Positions 11,957 to 20,699 of a DNA stretch of 64,000 nucleotides are shown one piece after another (positions within the stretch are counted from its first letter, which is position 1; each line of letters begins with the position of its first letter). Origin of the DNA: Cellulomonas sp. KRMCY2 (GTDB taxonomy: Bacteria > Actinomycetota > Actinomycetes > Actinomycetales > Cellulomonadaceae). A model generated the notes under the pieces. It ran no database searches, was not told the DNA's origin, and was given only the letters and a program-made list of their open reading frames with translations. Where the stretch lies: contig NZ_JAGF01000001.1 of the NCBI RefSeq assembly GCF_000526515.1, positions 558,001-622,000 of the forward strand, read 5' to 3'. The translations under genes were made by a program, and so were the position numbers.

Positions 11957-12355
11957 ATGGCACTTCGCTGGTACTCCACCGTCGTCGAGTCCCGCGACCA
12001 CCGCGCCCTGGCGCGCTGGTGGGCCGGGGCGCTCGGCTGGGACGCGGTGGTAGAGACGGATGACGAAGTGGTCCTGGTCCCGCAGTGGGCAGGTGAGTTG
12101 GCGCCCACGTTGCGATTCGAGCAGGTGCCGCCGGGTCTCGTCTTCGTGCCCGTTGAGCACGACAAGCACGGCAAGAACCGCTTGCATCTGGACCTGGCAC
12201 CGCACGTGAGCGCTGATCGGGACGCCGAGATCGAGCGCCTTCTGTCACTGGGCGCGACACGGGTCGACGTCGGCCAGGGCGCCGCAGCGACGTGGGAAGT
12301 GCTCGCCGACCCAGACGGAAACGAGTTCTGCGTGCTGTCCTCCCGCGAGTACTGA
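11957..12355 (+). CDS. VOC-family (glyoxalase-like) protein
   Basis: 132 aa with GAGAGGGA upstream of the ATG. The sequence follows the single-domain glyoxalase-like fold (Glyoxalase_6 type): RWYSTVVESRDHRALARWWAGALGW at the first beta-alpha unit, then LHLDLAP, a metal-proximal His strand, and the C-terminal signature VLADPDGNEFCVL. Proteins of this group bind metals or small ligands and include bleomycin-resistance-like and dioxygenase-like members. No substrate can be inferred. It stands alone. Confidence 0.85.
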   Translation: MALRWYSTVVESRDHRALARWWAGALGWDAVVETDDEVVLVPQWAGELAPTLRFEQVPPGLVFVPVEHDKHGKNRLHLDLAPHVSADRDAEIERLLSLGATRVDVGQGAAATWEVLADPDGNEFCVLSSREY

Positions 12356-12524
12356 CGGCCAACGCGCGGTCCGTGCAATGGTTCGGCGACGGTGCCCCAC
12401 CCCGGGTGGGTCGACGCGCGGTCATGCCGCACTGAGGGCGGCTACGCTCGCCCGGATCGGCCGCACGCGGCACGGCGGCATGGCGTCACGCGCTCATGCC
12501 CGACCGCGGTGGGAGAGTTGCGGC

Positions 12525-12794
12525 ATGGGTGCTGGCGACCTTGACAGCGTGATGCAGCCCGGGGAGTTCCTGGTCGCATACGACTACGGCATGGGTGGCC
12601 TCTGGGGCGTGCTCGTCGCGCCGTCGCGGGAAGCGATCCTCAAGAAGTACCCCGAGCTGGGAATCGCCGACGCTCTGCCCGCGTGGATGAACCTGGAGCG
12701 CCTCGAGCGACTCCGACAAGACCGTCTTTGGCTGGGCGAGGAGCCCCCTCAAGGGCTTCTGAAGGCGCTCGTCGCGGACCGCGGCAAGACCTGA
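12525..12794 (+). CDS. Small conserved-looking hypothetical protein
   Basis: 89 aa starting MGAGDLDSVMQPGEFLVAYD at 12525, with GGGAGAG 7 nt upstream. The body is soluble and mixed-charge, with GGLWGVLVAPSREAILKKYPELGIAD and a Leu/Arg-rich helix, LERLERLRQDRLWLGEEPP. No domain recognised. I preferred this start to the longer open frame beginning at 12378, whose first 49 codons look non-coding (Arg/Thr/Gly-rich). It is convergent with the lipoprotein gene that ends at 12858. Confidence 0.65.
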   Translation: MGAGDLDSVMQPGEFLVAYDYGMGGLWGVLVAPSREAILKKYPELGIADALPAWMNLERLERLRQDRLWLGEEPPQGLLKALVADRGKT

Positions 12795-12857
12795 ACGCAC
12801 GCTCATGCCGCCTGCCGTGGAGGAGGGGCAGGGGGCGCTGTCGCGGTCGACGGCGCG

Positions 12858-13355
12858 TCAGGGCAGGTTCAGCGAGCAGGCCGACGGCGGCAGTCCGAGC
12901 GCCTCCCGGAGGCGCAGACCGGCCTGGATGCGCTCCTCACGCAGACGCTCCCGCTCATCGAGACGGGCCCCGTAGTACCCCTCGTCCGCGGCCGCAGCGA
13001 GAAGGAACGTGTCGTCGGCCTCGACGGCACGGATGAAGTCGTCCGCACTGGACACCGCGTCGCGCGGGAACACGATCGCCCGGACGCCGACCAGGAAGTC
13101 CGCGTCGATGGTCGCCGCAGTACGCATGTCGTCACGCGACATCATCATGTTCTGCTCCGCGATCGTGTCGGAGAGCTCGCGACGGGCCCCGAGCGCGTCG
13201 TGCGTGGTGGCGGCGTACTCCCGAGCGGCCGCGGACGCATCGGCGGGCACCGGCGGGTCGCAGCTGACCGGCACGGGTCGCACCATGGCGCAACCGGTCA
13301 GCAGTGCCACCGCGACGCACCCTGCCGCGACCTTCCGCACCCCTCGCCACCCCAT
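12858..13355 (-). CDS. Putative lipoprotein, unknown function
   Basis: 165 aa from the ATG at 13355. A short basic N-terminus and hydrophobic stretch end in a lipobox, LLTGC, with Cys near residue 21, so the mature protein should be lipid-anchored outside the membrane. The rest is alpha-helical and Ala/Arg/Glu-rich (AREYAATTHDALGARRELSD, RLDERERLREERIQ). It ends with a Cys-containing tail, SACSLNLP. No family recognised. A longer frame beginning upstream at 13592 would bury the signal sequence and is rejected. Confidence 0.7.
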   Translation of the reverse strand: MGWRGVRKVAAGCVAVALLTGCAMVRPVPVSCDPPVPADASAAAREYAATTHDALGARRELSDTIAEQNMMMSRDDMRTAATIDADFLVGVRAIVFPRDAVSSADDFIRAVEADDTFLLAAAADEGYYGARLDERERLREERIQAGLRLREALGLPPSACSLNLP

Positions 13356-13588
13356 GTCCACCCTCTCGACACGCAGCGCCCGTTCCTTGATCCCACACCG
13401 GCGACAGGAGTCACGCGGTCGTCGTCGTCGTTCCCCTGCGCGCGTCAGTACGCGCGGAGCCACTCGACGACGTCGCCGCGGACGATCATCGTGAGCCGCC
13501 GCAAGGTACGTCACCCCGTCGGCCTCGGACATCGGCGGCCGGAGGGCCGCGGTCGCGAGGCCGACACAAGACCCCAGCCCCTCGGGCC

Positions 13589-15217
13589 TCAACCGGGGGC
13601 CGGTCGGGGTGCGGCACCCGGGTCGTGCGTGGGTCCGCTCCGGCGATGCAGGAGCACCTCGGTCGCGTGGTCGGCGAGCGCGTCACCGGCGGATCCGTAG
13701 AGGTGGAACACGGCGTCGGCGCCGTGCCGTCGTAGCTCCGCGACGTCGTCGTCGTACCGCGCCACTGCGGCCACCTTGCCCGTGAAACCGGCGGCATGGA
13801 GGCGGGCCAGGGCGATGAGGTTGGCATTGTGGAACGGCATGGCGAGCACCACCACCTGCACACTTCCGGCCCGCTTCACCCGGGCCCAGAACTCCACGTC
13901 GGTGGCATCGGCGCGGAGCACGTCGTAGCCCTGGTCGGCGAGCTCGGTCACCCGGCTCTGGTCATGCTCGACGCCGACGACGGACAGCCCGTACTCGTCT
14001 CGCAGACGTGAGTAGGTGGCCGAGCCGATGCGGCCGAGGCCGAGCACCAGGGCGTCCGCCTCGCCGACGTCGACCAGCCGGTCGTCAGGGTGCAGCTGGT
14101 AGGTGCTGTGGTGCGGCAGCAGTCGGACCATCCGGGTGGCCAGCTCGACCCCACGCCGGTTGACCAGGGCGGACACCGCGAAGCTCATGGCGACGGCCAG
14201 CGAGATCACGAGCACCCAGCGCTCCCTCAGCAGACCGGCCGACGCGCCCACGGAGGCGACGATGATGCCGAACTCCGAGAAGTTGGCCAGGACGAGACCT
14301 GCGAGGAATGCCGTGCGTCGTCGCAGCCGCATGGCCCACAGCAGTACCGCGTAGAAGGCGACCTGGGCCGGCAGGACGAGCAGGAGCGCGGCCGCCAGCA
14401 GCAGGTCCTCGAGGCCCGGCCGGCCGTGCAGCCCGATCTGCAGGAAGAACGCGACGAGCATGAGGTCCTTGAAGGTCATCAAGGAGCGGGACAGCTCGGG
14501 TGCGCTCGGGTGCCTCGCCAGGAGCATGCCCATGACGAGGGCGCCGAGCTGACCGTCCACGCCGACCGCCTCGAACAGGCCCCAGCCGACTGCCACGGCG
14601 ACCGTCACGCCGAACAGCGCCTGCAGCTCGCCGTGCCCGATCCGGTCCCAGATCCGGTGCAGGAGCCACGCCGCCGGCACGAGCAGGACGAGCGCGAGGG
14701 CCCACGGGCTCGGCAGCTCCCCGCCCGCCACGGCCATGAAGGCGACAGCTGCCACGTCCTGCATGACGAGCAGGCCGACGGCGATCCGCCCGTACAGGGA
14801 CGTCGTGTCGGACCGGTCCTCGAGAACCTTGACGACGAACACCGTCGAGGAGAACGACAACGCGAACCCGACCAGGGCGAGCGCACCCGCCGGCTCGTCG
14901 GCGACCAGTCCGTTGCCGACCACGGCGAGCAGGCCGAGGAAGCCCATCCCGACCGCTGTGGAGAGCACCACGTGGACGCTGGTCGTCAGCCAGATCTCCC
15001 GGCGCAGCAACGTGCGCGCGTCGAACTTGAGCCCGATCGCGAACAGCAGCAGGACCACACCCAGCTCGGCGATCGGCTCGAGCGCCGTCGGTTCCGGTGC
15101 TCCCAACGCGCCCAGGGCGAAGCCCGCCGCGAGGTATCCGACGAGGGGCGGCAGCCGCACCGCCACGGCGAGGAGTCCGCCGACCACGGCGGCCGCGAGG
15201 TACAGGCCAAGCGCCAT
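13589..15217 (-). CDS. Monovalent cation:proton antiporter-2 (CPA2) with RCK N domain
   Basis: 542 aa. About 12-13 transmembrane helices occupy residues 1-375 and include the CPA2 features PPLVGYLAAGFALG, GVVLLLFAIGLKFD, SFSSTVFVVKVLED and FSEFGIIVASVGA. A TrkA-N/RCK Rossmann domain follows from about residue 390 (ALVLGLGRIGSATYSRL, then DVLRADATD), which should bind NAD(H) and gate transport. This is the KefB/YbaL architecture: K+ or Na+ efflux in exchange for protons. The ATG at 15217 sits 6 nt after GGGAGGA, better than the GTG at 15223 which abuts it. The RCK_C domain is absent. Confidence 0.93.
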   Translation of the reverse strand: MALGLYLAAAVVGGLLAVAVRLPPLVGYLAAGFALGALGAPEPTALEPIAELGVVLLLFAIGLKFDARTLLRREIWLTTSVHVVLSTAVGMGFLGLLAVVGNGLVADEPAGALALVGFALSFSSTVFVVKVLEDRSDTTSLYGRIAVGLLVMQDVAAVAFMAVAGGELPSPWALALVLLVPAAWLLHRIWDRIGHGELQALFGVTVAVAVGWGLFEAVGVDGQLGALVMGMLLARHPSAPELSRSLMTFKDLMLVAFFLQIGLHGRPGLEDLLLAAALLLVLPAQVAFYAVLLWAMRLRRRTAFLAGLVLANFSEFGIIVASVGASAGLLRERWVLVISLAVAMSFAVSALVNRRGVELATRMVRLLPHHSTYQLHPDDRLVDVGEADALVLGLGRIGSATYSRLRDEYGLSVVGVEHDQSRVTELADQGYDVLRADATDVEFWARVKRAGSVQVVVLAMPFHNANLIALARLHAAGFTGKVAAVARYDDDVAELRRHGADAVFHLYGSAGDALADHATEVLLHRRSGPTHDPGAAPRPAPG

Positions 15218-15358
15218 CTGCACTCCTCCCGGTCGTGCCGCAATCCTCGCGCACGGACCGACGTCGAGCGATGGCAGCTCACCGTCGACCCGGCGGAGAC
15301 GGCCGAGCAGGTACGTCCGGTGGGAGGCCGCGGTCGGCCGGGCCGCAACCTGGGGCGC

Positions 15359-15643
15359 TCACACCTCGGCCGGGGGCCTGTCAGGTCGGGCGGCCCGAGC
15401 GGTCAGCAGCTTCACCAGGGCGGCGGCCGAGACGATCGCCCACACACCCTCCAGCAGGAGGAAGCCCCACTGCCTGCCGATCGCGGCATCGACCGCGAGC
15501 ATCGAGGACCCGACCAGGTTCAGCAGCAGGTACGCCGTCGCGTCGGTGGTCAGCCGGTTGAGCTGAGCGAGGACGAACGGCACGAGGATGAGCAGGGACC
15601 CGGCGAGCTGGAAAGCAGGGTGCACGACGACGCTCCTTCGCAT
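15359..15643 (-). CDS. CBU_0592-like small membrane protein
   Basis: 94 aa with three hydrophobic helices: FQLAGSLLILVPFVLAQ, AYLLLNLVGSSMLAVDA and WGFLLLEGVWAIVSAAAL. The central motif, LNLVGSSMLAVDAAIGRQWGF followed by LEGVWA, matches the small family annotated as CBU_0592 membrane proteins. The cytoplasmic tail is Arg/Pro-rich. The function of the family is not known to me. It lies 142 bp upstream of the antiporter start, on the same strand, and could be co-transcribed with it. Confidence 0.78.
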   Translation of the reverse strand: MRRSVVVHPAFQLAGSLLILVPFVLAQLNRLTTDATAYLLLNLVGSSMLAVDAAIGRQWGFLLLEGVWAIVSAAALVKLLTARAARPDRPPAEV

Positions 15644-15830
15644 CGTCTTCGCCGGCCGGGTACGACGCGCCTCGTCCGGGTCGACGCCGCTACGCCAGAC
15701 ACCGGCAGTTTCGCACGAGTGCGTGGCTCGCCGCGCCCACCGGGACGCCCGTCCGGACGGTCAGGGCGCCATGAGCCCCTCCGCCGGCGGACGGCGCCCC
15801 GGTGAGGAGGTCAGGGTGCCGTCCGGGCGG

Positions 15831-17219
15831 TCACCGGCCGGACCGGTGACCTCGCACGGTGACGGTGGCGGGATCGGTTGACGCCGTCCCGTGCGGGTTG
15901 TGGAAGACGGCGCGCCACTGGCTGCCGTCGAGGCCTTCGTCGACGCGCAGCGTCACCGTCGTGCGACCCCGACGGTCGAGCACGTCGGTGGCGTGGTCCA
16001 CCCAGGTCCGGCCGCCGTCGTCGGACCGCTGCCAGACGGCCACCGGGGTCGGCGTGCCCGACGCCGCGGCGGTGAGACGTACGACGCCGTGCTCGGAGGC
16101 CCGGGTGTCGTGTGGCTGCAGGGTGACCTCGGGCAGCGCCACGGTCTGGTCGACCACGGGCCAGCCGTCGACCCAGCGGAGCTTCTGCAGGCCGAGCGTC
16201 GGGAAGTACGGGATCTCCTCGTTGGCGGCGTCGTAGTAGTGGAACGCGAGCCAGCCGTCGTCGACGGACTGGCCGCCCGGGCCGACGATCGCGCCGTGCT
16301 CGGCGAGGATGACCGTGCCGCCCCCGCCGAACAGGTCGCGGCCCTCCTGATCCAGGTACGGTCCGGTGACATCCCGGGACCGCCCGACGGCGACCTTGTA
16401 GGTCGAGTCCGCGCCGGCGCAGCACCGGTCGAACGAGACGAACAGGTAGTACCAGCCGTCGTGCTCCTCGACGTACGGGGCCTCGATGGGGTTGCCTGGG
16501 ATGAAGCGGTCGGCGATGTTCACCGCGGTGTCGCGCCAGTTCGCCACCGGCTTGCCGCTGGGCCACTCGAGCTCGACGAGCCAGATGCCGTACCAGTACG
16601 AGCCGATCGCCATGTACGGCGTGCCGTCGCGGTCCTCGACGATCCCGGCGTCGATCGCGTTGAACGTCTTGCCGTCGGGCAGGCCCTCGACCGGGGACGA
16701 GACGACCTCGCCCTGGTCGGTCCAGGCGTAGTCCGGGTCCTCCGGGTCGAGGGTCGGCGAGGTCGCGAGGGCCGTGATCGAGGTGTTCTGCCCGAAGACG
16801 GACGCCGAGTAGTACAGGTAGTAGGTGCCGTCGTGCTCGTAGACCTCCGGGGCCCACAGGTTGTCGACGCCGGTCAGGCGCTCGTCGATCCACGCGGGGA
16901 TCTGGTCCCAGATCGTGCCCACGTACTCCCAGGTGGTGCCGTCGTCGGTCGACCGCCAGTGCTGGATCGTCCCGCCGTTCTCCCGGTTGACCAGGCCGGT
17001 GGAGAAGACGTGCCAGGTGTCGCCCTCGACCACGAGGGCCGGGTCGTGGATGGGTGAGGTCTCGCCGACGACGCTCTTGCCGCCGTACGGGTCGTCGCCC
17101 TGACCGTTGTTGCGCCCGGCGTCGATGCCCGGGCCGGCGCTCGCCGCACTGCCGAACGTGACGGTCACCGCGACGGCCGCAGCCACCGCCGTCGACCGCA
17201 GACGTGAACTGTTGCGCAT
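15831..17219 (-). CDS. Secreted GH43 arabinan endo-1,5-alpha-L-arabinanase with C-terminal Ig-like domain
   Basis: 462 aa. A signal peptide (basic start, hydrophobic run, cleavage after SAASA near residue 28) precedes a five-bladed beta-propeller. GH43 catalytic positions are visible: Asp in SPIHDPAL (residue 59), Asp in DAGIVEDRDGTPYM, and the acid Glu in NPIEAPYVEEHDGWYYLF. The doublet RCCAG near the acid loop is typical of secreted arabinanases. Residues about 370-455 form an Ig-like beta-sandwich (VRLTAAASGTPTPVAVWQRS, ending WRAVFHNPHGTAST). It should cut arabinan side chains of pectin outside the cell. Monocistronic, with an operator directly upstream. Confidence 0.9.
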   Translation of the reverse strand: MRNSSRLRSTAVAAAVAVTVTFGSAASAGPGIDAGRNNGQGDDPYGGKSVVGETSPIHDPALVVEGDTWHVFSTGLVNRENGGTIQHWRSTDDGTTWEYVGTIWDQIPAWIDERLTGVDNLWAPEVYEHDGTYYLYYSASVFGQNTSITALATSPTLDPEDPDYAWTDQGEVVSSPVEGLPDGKTFNAIDAGIVEDRDGTPYMAIGSYWYGIWLVELEWPSGKPVANWRDTAVNIADRFIPGNPIEAPYVEEHDGWYYLFVSFDRCCAGADSTYKVAVGRSRDVTGPYLDQEGRDLFGGGGTVILAEHGAIVGPGGQSVDDGWLAFHYYDAANEEIPYFPTLGLQKLRWVDGWPVVDQTVALPEVTLQPHDTRASEHGVVRLTAAASGTPTPVAVWQRSDDGGRTWVDHATDVLDRRGRTTVTLRVDEGLDGSQWRAVFHNPHGTASTDPATVTVRGHRSGR

Positions 17220-17230
17220 GCTTCCCCCTC

Positions 17231-17248
17231 ATCTACATCGTTGTAGAT
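17231..17248. promoter_or_regulatory. Operator-like palindrome upstream of the GH43 gene
   Basis: Perfect inverted repeat: 7-bp arms ATCTACA and TGTAGAT around a 4-bp spacer, 12 bp before the arabinanase ATG. Its position over the 5' leader suggests a repressor that blocks transcription until arabinan sugars are present. The sequence does not match the LacI site at 30.4 kb or the GntR sites at 38-46 kb, so another regulator is implied. Confidence 0.6.
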
Positions 17249-17376
17249 CCCGCAGAGCCATCGTCCCCGCTTCACCCGGATGGGTCAACCCCTGCTGGGC
17301 TTCCGCCCCCTGCTCGGCGTGCAGCGCCGCGGCGGCAGGCGCAGCATGGGCAACACCCCTCCGCACCGACCGGGGG

Positions 17377-18357
17377 TCACGTCCGACAGATCTCCGCAGC
17401 GGCGCTCAGCAGCAGCTGGGCCACCGAGTCGTTCGGCACGGCGAGCTCGGTGGCCCACGCGCCGGCTCGGATCGTGACCATGGTGGCGCCTGGGTAGACC
17501 GGGTTGGGCACGACGTCCAGGCGATCGGGGGCGCCGAGCGGGATCACCAGGCGCGACGACGAGTTCACCGGCACACTGCCTCGCACCAGCCATGCGTGCC
17601 GACCGAAGACCTCCAACGCGACCGCGTCCGCCGAGACGACGGCACCGTGCAGGGTCATCGGCGACAGTGCGTGCAGCGCGCGTCGAACGGAACCCTGAAG
17701 GCCTTCTCCGCTCGGGGCCAGGGGCCTCCGTCCGTGACACGCCCAGGCGATCAGGTCGGGGTTGCCGCGGCGGACCTCGAGGAAGTCGCTGACCAGGAGC
17801 TTGTCGGCGGGCCCGGCGTCCGGCGACGCCGTGACGTCCGCGGGGGGCCGGGCCGCAGCCAGGAGCGCCGAGCTGACGGGGCTCGACGGTCTCGCGCCGG
17901 CGCCCGCCCGGAGCTCGTCGACCAACCTGTTGACCTTGGCTCGTGCCGCGCCGTTGTAGCGCACGGTGACCGACGCACCCGCGGACGTCGCGACGGTCAG
18001 CCGACCGTCCAGGAGGTTGACCACGTCGTGGATCGCGACCACGTCGACCAGTGGGACGGTCAGGACGTCATAGCCGGGGCCGTCGGCTGACCTCACGCCT
18101 CGCGTGGCCGTCACCGCGTGTCGGCTGAGCACGGTCAGCTGGTCCTGTTCCAGGACCAGGAGATGGTCGTACAGGTCCATGTCCGCCGTCGCGTCCCTGC
18201 GCGCGATGTTGCGCGGCACCTTGAGCACCACACGCGCCGCGCCGAGGTCGATCGGGTAGGCGCGAAACAGCCGGGGCACGTCCTCGGGGACGTGGACCTC
18301 GTCGATCCAGGGTCCGAAGCGGTCGAACTCGCTGACCCCCGCATGGGCGACGTTCAC
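17377..18357 (-). CDS. Unknown protein with a possible PH-like N-terminal domain
   Basis: 326 aa from a GTG at 18357, with AAGGAGAG upstream and a 4-bp overlap with the MarR stop. Residues about 20-150 alternate short strands and end in a helix (YDHLLVLEQDQLTVLSRH, VPLVDVVAIHDVVNLLDG, then ARAKVNRLVDELRAG), a pattern that recalls bacterial PH/GRAM-like domains. The second half has further strands (MTLHGAVVSADAVALEVFGR, SSRLVIPLGAPDRLDVVP) and a helical end. No transmembrane helix. I do not recognise the family. The tight coupling to a MarR regulator suggests it is the regulator's effector or target. Confidence 0.72.
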   Translation of the reverse strand: MNVAHAGVSEFDRFGPWIDEVHVPEDVPRLFRAYPIDLGAARVVLKVPRNIARRDATADMDLYDHLLVLEQDQLTVLSRHAVTATRGVRSADGPGYDVLTVPLVDVVAIHDVVNLLDGRLTVATSAGASVTVRYNGAARAKVNRLVDELRAGAGARPSSPVSSALLAAARPPADVTASPDAGPADKLLVSDFLEVRRGNPDLIAWACHGRRPLAPSGEGLQGSVRRALHALSPMTLHGAVVSADAVALEVFGRHAWLVRGSVPVNSSSRLVIPLGAPDRLDVVPNPVYPGATMVTIRAGAWATELAVPNDSVAQLLLSAAAEICRT

Positions 18358-18848
18358 GGCTGGCTCTCTCCTTGGGGTCTCGGGGTCGAGTCGTCCTGGC
18401 TGATGCGCGACAGCGCCGTGGTGCACGTCCGCAGGTCGAGGCCGTCGAGCTTGTCCAAGATGCGACGCCGGACACCCGCCACGTGCGCCGGATGAGCCTG
18501 GGCGAGACGTTCGTGCCCGGCCTCGGTGATGACCGCCTCGTGGACGCGACCGTCGGAGGCACTCGGTCTGCGCTCCACCAGACCCTTGCCCTCCAGCAGC
18601 TTGACGACCCTGGTCACCGCACCCAGGGTCAGCGCCGTCGCCGCCGCCAGGTCGCCCATCCGCAGCCGCCCTTGCGGGGTCTCGGACAGGTGCATCAGGG
18701 CGAAGAACTCGCTGATCGACAGACCGTGCGCCCGACCCAGGTCGGCCTCGAAGGCCCTCGGGACGAACACCACGGTGCGCGCCAGCGCACGCAGGAAGTC
18801 CTGCTCCTCGGGGCTGAGGGGCCGAACGCCTGGGTCCGCCGTGGTCAC
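18354..18848 (-). CDS. MarR-family transcriptional regulator
   Basis: 164 aa. The central winged helix is clear: LSISEFFALMHLSETPQGRL, then MGDLAAATALTLGAVTRVVKLLEGKGLVERRPSASDGRVHEAVITEAG with the recognition helix and the basic wing loop. Start is a GTG at 18848. It is probably the first gene of a two-gene unit with the downstream unknown protein. An inverted repeat sits 7 bp upstream of the start, as expected for autorepression. The ligand is unknown. Confidence 0.9.
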   Translation of the reverse strand: MTTADPGVRPLSPEEQDFLRALARTVVFVPRAFEADLGRAHGLSISEFFALMHLSETPQGRLRMGDLAAATALTLGAVTRVVKLLEGKGLVERRPSASDGRVHEAVITEAGHERLAQAHPAHVAGVRRRILDKLDGLDLRTCTTALSRISQDDSTPRPQGESQP

Positions 18849-18854
18849 GGCGAT

Positions 18855-18870
18855 ACTTTAGCAGTGAAGT
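18855..18870. promoter_or_regulatory. Candidate MarR operator
   Basis: ACTT, 8 bp, AAGT dyad in a short AT-richer patch just before the MarR start codon, in otherwise very GC-rich DNA. Position and AT content suggest a combined promoter and autorepressor site. The arms are short, so this is tentative. Confidence 0.4.
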
Positions 18871-19269
18871 TTATGCCCACCCGGGACCCGCGGGCCGAGC
18901 TCTGTCCTCGACCACGTGGGGCGACATCGGGACCGACCGGGAGTGCCGGGGCCACGCCAGGCGGTGCGGGTGGCGACGTCCTGGGCCTTCCCGGCGTAGC
19001 ACCGCGGCGGGATGATCGGAGACCAAGCCGCCGCCGGCGGCGACCGCGGCACCGCCCGCGACATCGCTCTCGGTGTCAACGGGGCCGCCCGGAAGGCCAC
19101 AGCCTTCTGGCACGACTGGATGAGCCAGGAGCTCACCTTCCTCCGAAGCACAGCAGCCCTGGCGACGCGTCAGCGTCATCGTCAACGGCAGCCCCAGCTC
19201 CGTCCCTGCCGGCGACGGGGAGCGATCCGGTGGACGCTCCACCGTGCTCACCGTCCTTGACCTGCGCTA
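18871..19269. other. Intergenic stretch without a convincing gene
   Basis: About 400 bp between two divergent regulators (MarR and PadR). Short frames exist on both strands, for example one at 19012-19260 on the plus strand, but none has a ribosome site, a recognisable domain or coding-type third positions throughout. It may be the remains of a lost gene. I see nothing else in it. Confidence 0.5.
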
Positions 19270-19307
19270 CTTACCGAGTATGGTTTGCTGCCTACATACC
19301 GAGTATG
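19270..19307. promoter_or_regulatory. Tandem PadR-type operator sites
   Basis: Two 13-bp sites with identical core TACCGAGTATG, at 19270-19282 and 19295-19307, centre-to-centre 25 bp. The second is a perfect palindrome (CATAC, 3 bp, GTATG). They end 13 bp before the PadR start codon. PadR repressors commonly bind such dyads in their own promoter, so this is the probable autoregulatory site controlling the exporter operon. Confidence 0.65.
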
Positions 19308-19320
19308 CGCAGGGGGCACC

Positions 19321-19956
19321 GTGTCTGTTCGTCAGGGGATCGTGGCGCTGTTGGCCGAGCGGCCGATGCACGGCTACCAGCTGAAGACCGAGTTCGAGCG
19401 GCGCACCGGCGGCACGTGGCCGGTCAACATCGGGCAGGTCTACACGACGGTCCAGCGTCTGATCCGCGATGGGCTGGTCGAGCCGGTCCCCCACCCGGGC
19501 GAGCGAGAGCTGGAGCGGTTCCGGCTGACCGAGGCCGGCGCCGCGGAGGCCGCCGCCTGGTGGTCGCGGCCGGTGGAGCGTGGCGCGCCCGCGAGGGAGG
19601 AGCTGGCGATCAAGCTGGCCCTCGCGGTGACCGCGCGGGGGGTAGATGTGCGGGCGGTGGTGCAGGCCCAGCGCACCGAGACGATGCGCGCCCTGCACGA
19701 CTACACCCGGCTCAAGGCGACCGGCCGACCCGACGGCGAGCCCGAGGCGGACCTGGCCTGGTCGCTGGTGCTGGACCACCTCGTGTTCGCGGCTGAGGCC
19801 GAGGTCCGGTGGTTGGACCACGTCGAGGCGCGGGTCGCCAGGGCTGCCGTTCGTCCAGCCGCCGTTGATCCGGCGCCGGCGGCCGAGAACGCCGCGCAGC
19901 CTGGCGGTGTGGCGTCGGCGCAGGGGGCCGACGCCACCCGCGGAGCACGCCGATGA
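19321..19956 (+). CDS. PadR-family transcriptional regulator
   Basis: 211 aa from a GTG at 19321. The N-terminal winged helix reads GIVALLAERPMHGYQLKTEF, then NIGQVYTTVQRLIRDGLVEP, the PadR signature. A C-terminal helical dimerisation domain follows (AREELAIKLALAVTARGVDV and ALHDYTRLKA), then a low-complexity Ala/Pro tail from about residue 180. The gene overlaps the ABC ATPase by 4 bp. By family precedent it represses this transporter operon and is released by a small hydrophobic compound. Confidence 0.92.
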   Translation: MSVRQGIVALLAERPMHGYQLKTEFERRTGGTWPVNIGQVYTTVQRLIRDGLVEPVPHPGERELERFRLTEAGAAEAAAWWSRPVERGAPAREELAIKLALAVTARGVDVRAVVQAQRTETMRALHDYTRLKATGRPDGEPEADLAWSLVLDHLVFAAEAEVRWLDHVEARVARAAVRPAAVDPAPAAENAAQPGGVASAQGADATRGARR

Positions 19957-20699
19957 CCCCGGCCCTCGGCCCGGTACTGCTGTCCCTGCGCGGGGTGCAC
20001 CGGGTCCACGGTCACGGCGCCACAGCGGTCAACGCCCTGCGCGGGGTGGACCTGGACGTGCGCCTGGGCGAGCTCGTCGCGGTGATGGGCCCGTCCGGTT
20101 CGGGCAAGTCGACCCTGCTCAACCTGGCAGGTGGGCTGGACACCCCGAGCGATGGCACGGTCACGCTGGCCGGCACGGAGATCTCGGCACTCGACATGCG
20201 CGGCCGCGCACGGCTGCGCCGGCGCAGCGTCGGATACGTGTTCCAGGACTTCAACCTGATCCCCGCACTCACAGCCGCGGAGAACGTCGCCCTCCCCCGC
20301 GAGCTGGATGGCGTGGCCACCCGCGCAGCCCGACGCGAGGCACTGGTCGCGATGGACGACCTGGGCATCACCGAGCTCGCGGACAGGTTCCCCGACGAGA
20401 TGTCCGGTGGCCAGCAGCAGCGGGTGGCGATCGCCCGCGCCCTGGTCGGGCCCCGGCGTCTGGTGCTGGCCGACGAGCCGACCGGCGCCCTCGACTCGGT
20501 CACCGGTGAGGACGTCATGCGCCTGCTCCGGGCCAGGGTCGACGCCGGCGCCGCCGGGCTGCTGGTCACCCATGAGGCGCGGTTCGCGGCCTGGGCCGAT
20601 CGCACGATCTTCCTGCGCGACGGCATCGTGGTGGACACCACCGGCACCCCCGCCGGACCCGAGTCGCTCCTGGCCGGGCACGCCGCAGGCGAGCACTGA
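19953..20699 (+). CDS. ABC transporter ATP-binding protein (MacB/LolD type), PadR operon
   Basis: 248 aa. Walker [11 protein letters not shown]-loop GYVFQDFNL, signature MSGGQQQRVAIARAL, Walker [13 protein letters not shown] and the His in VTHEARF are present. It overlaps padR by 4 bp (ATGA) and the permease by 1 bp (TGATG), so the three genes are translated together. It energises the FtsX-type permease that follows. It is a close functional parallel to the exporter ATPase at 2176-2979, but under a one-component regulator. Confidence 0.93.
   Translation: MTPALGPVLLSLRGVHRVHGHGATAVNALRGVDLDVRLGELVAVMGPSGSGKSTLLNLAGGLDTPSDGTVTLAGTEISALDMRGRARLRRRSVGYVFQDFNLIPALTAAENVALPRELDGVATRAARREALVAMDDLGITELADRFPDEMSGGQQQRVAIARALVGPRRLVLADEPTGALDSVTGEDVMRLLRARVDAGAAGLLVTHEARFAAWADRTIFLRDGIVVDTTGTPAGPESLLAGHAAGEH

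Noticed and set aside
19012-19260. Possible small gene between MarR and PadR
   Set aside because: No ribosome site, no domain and poor coding character; left as unassigned.
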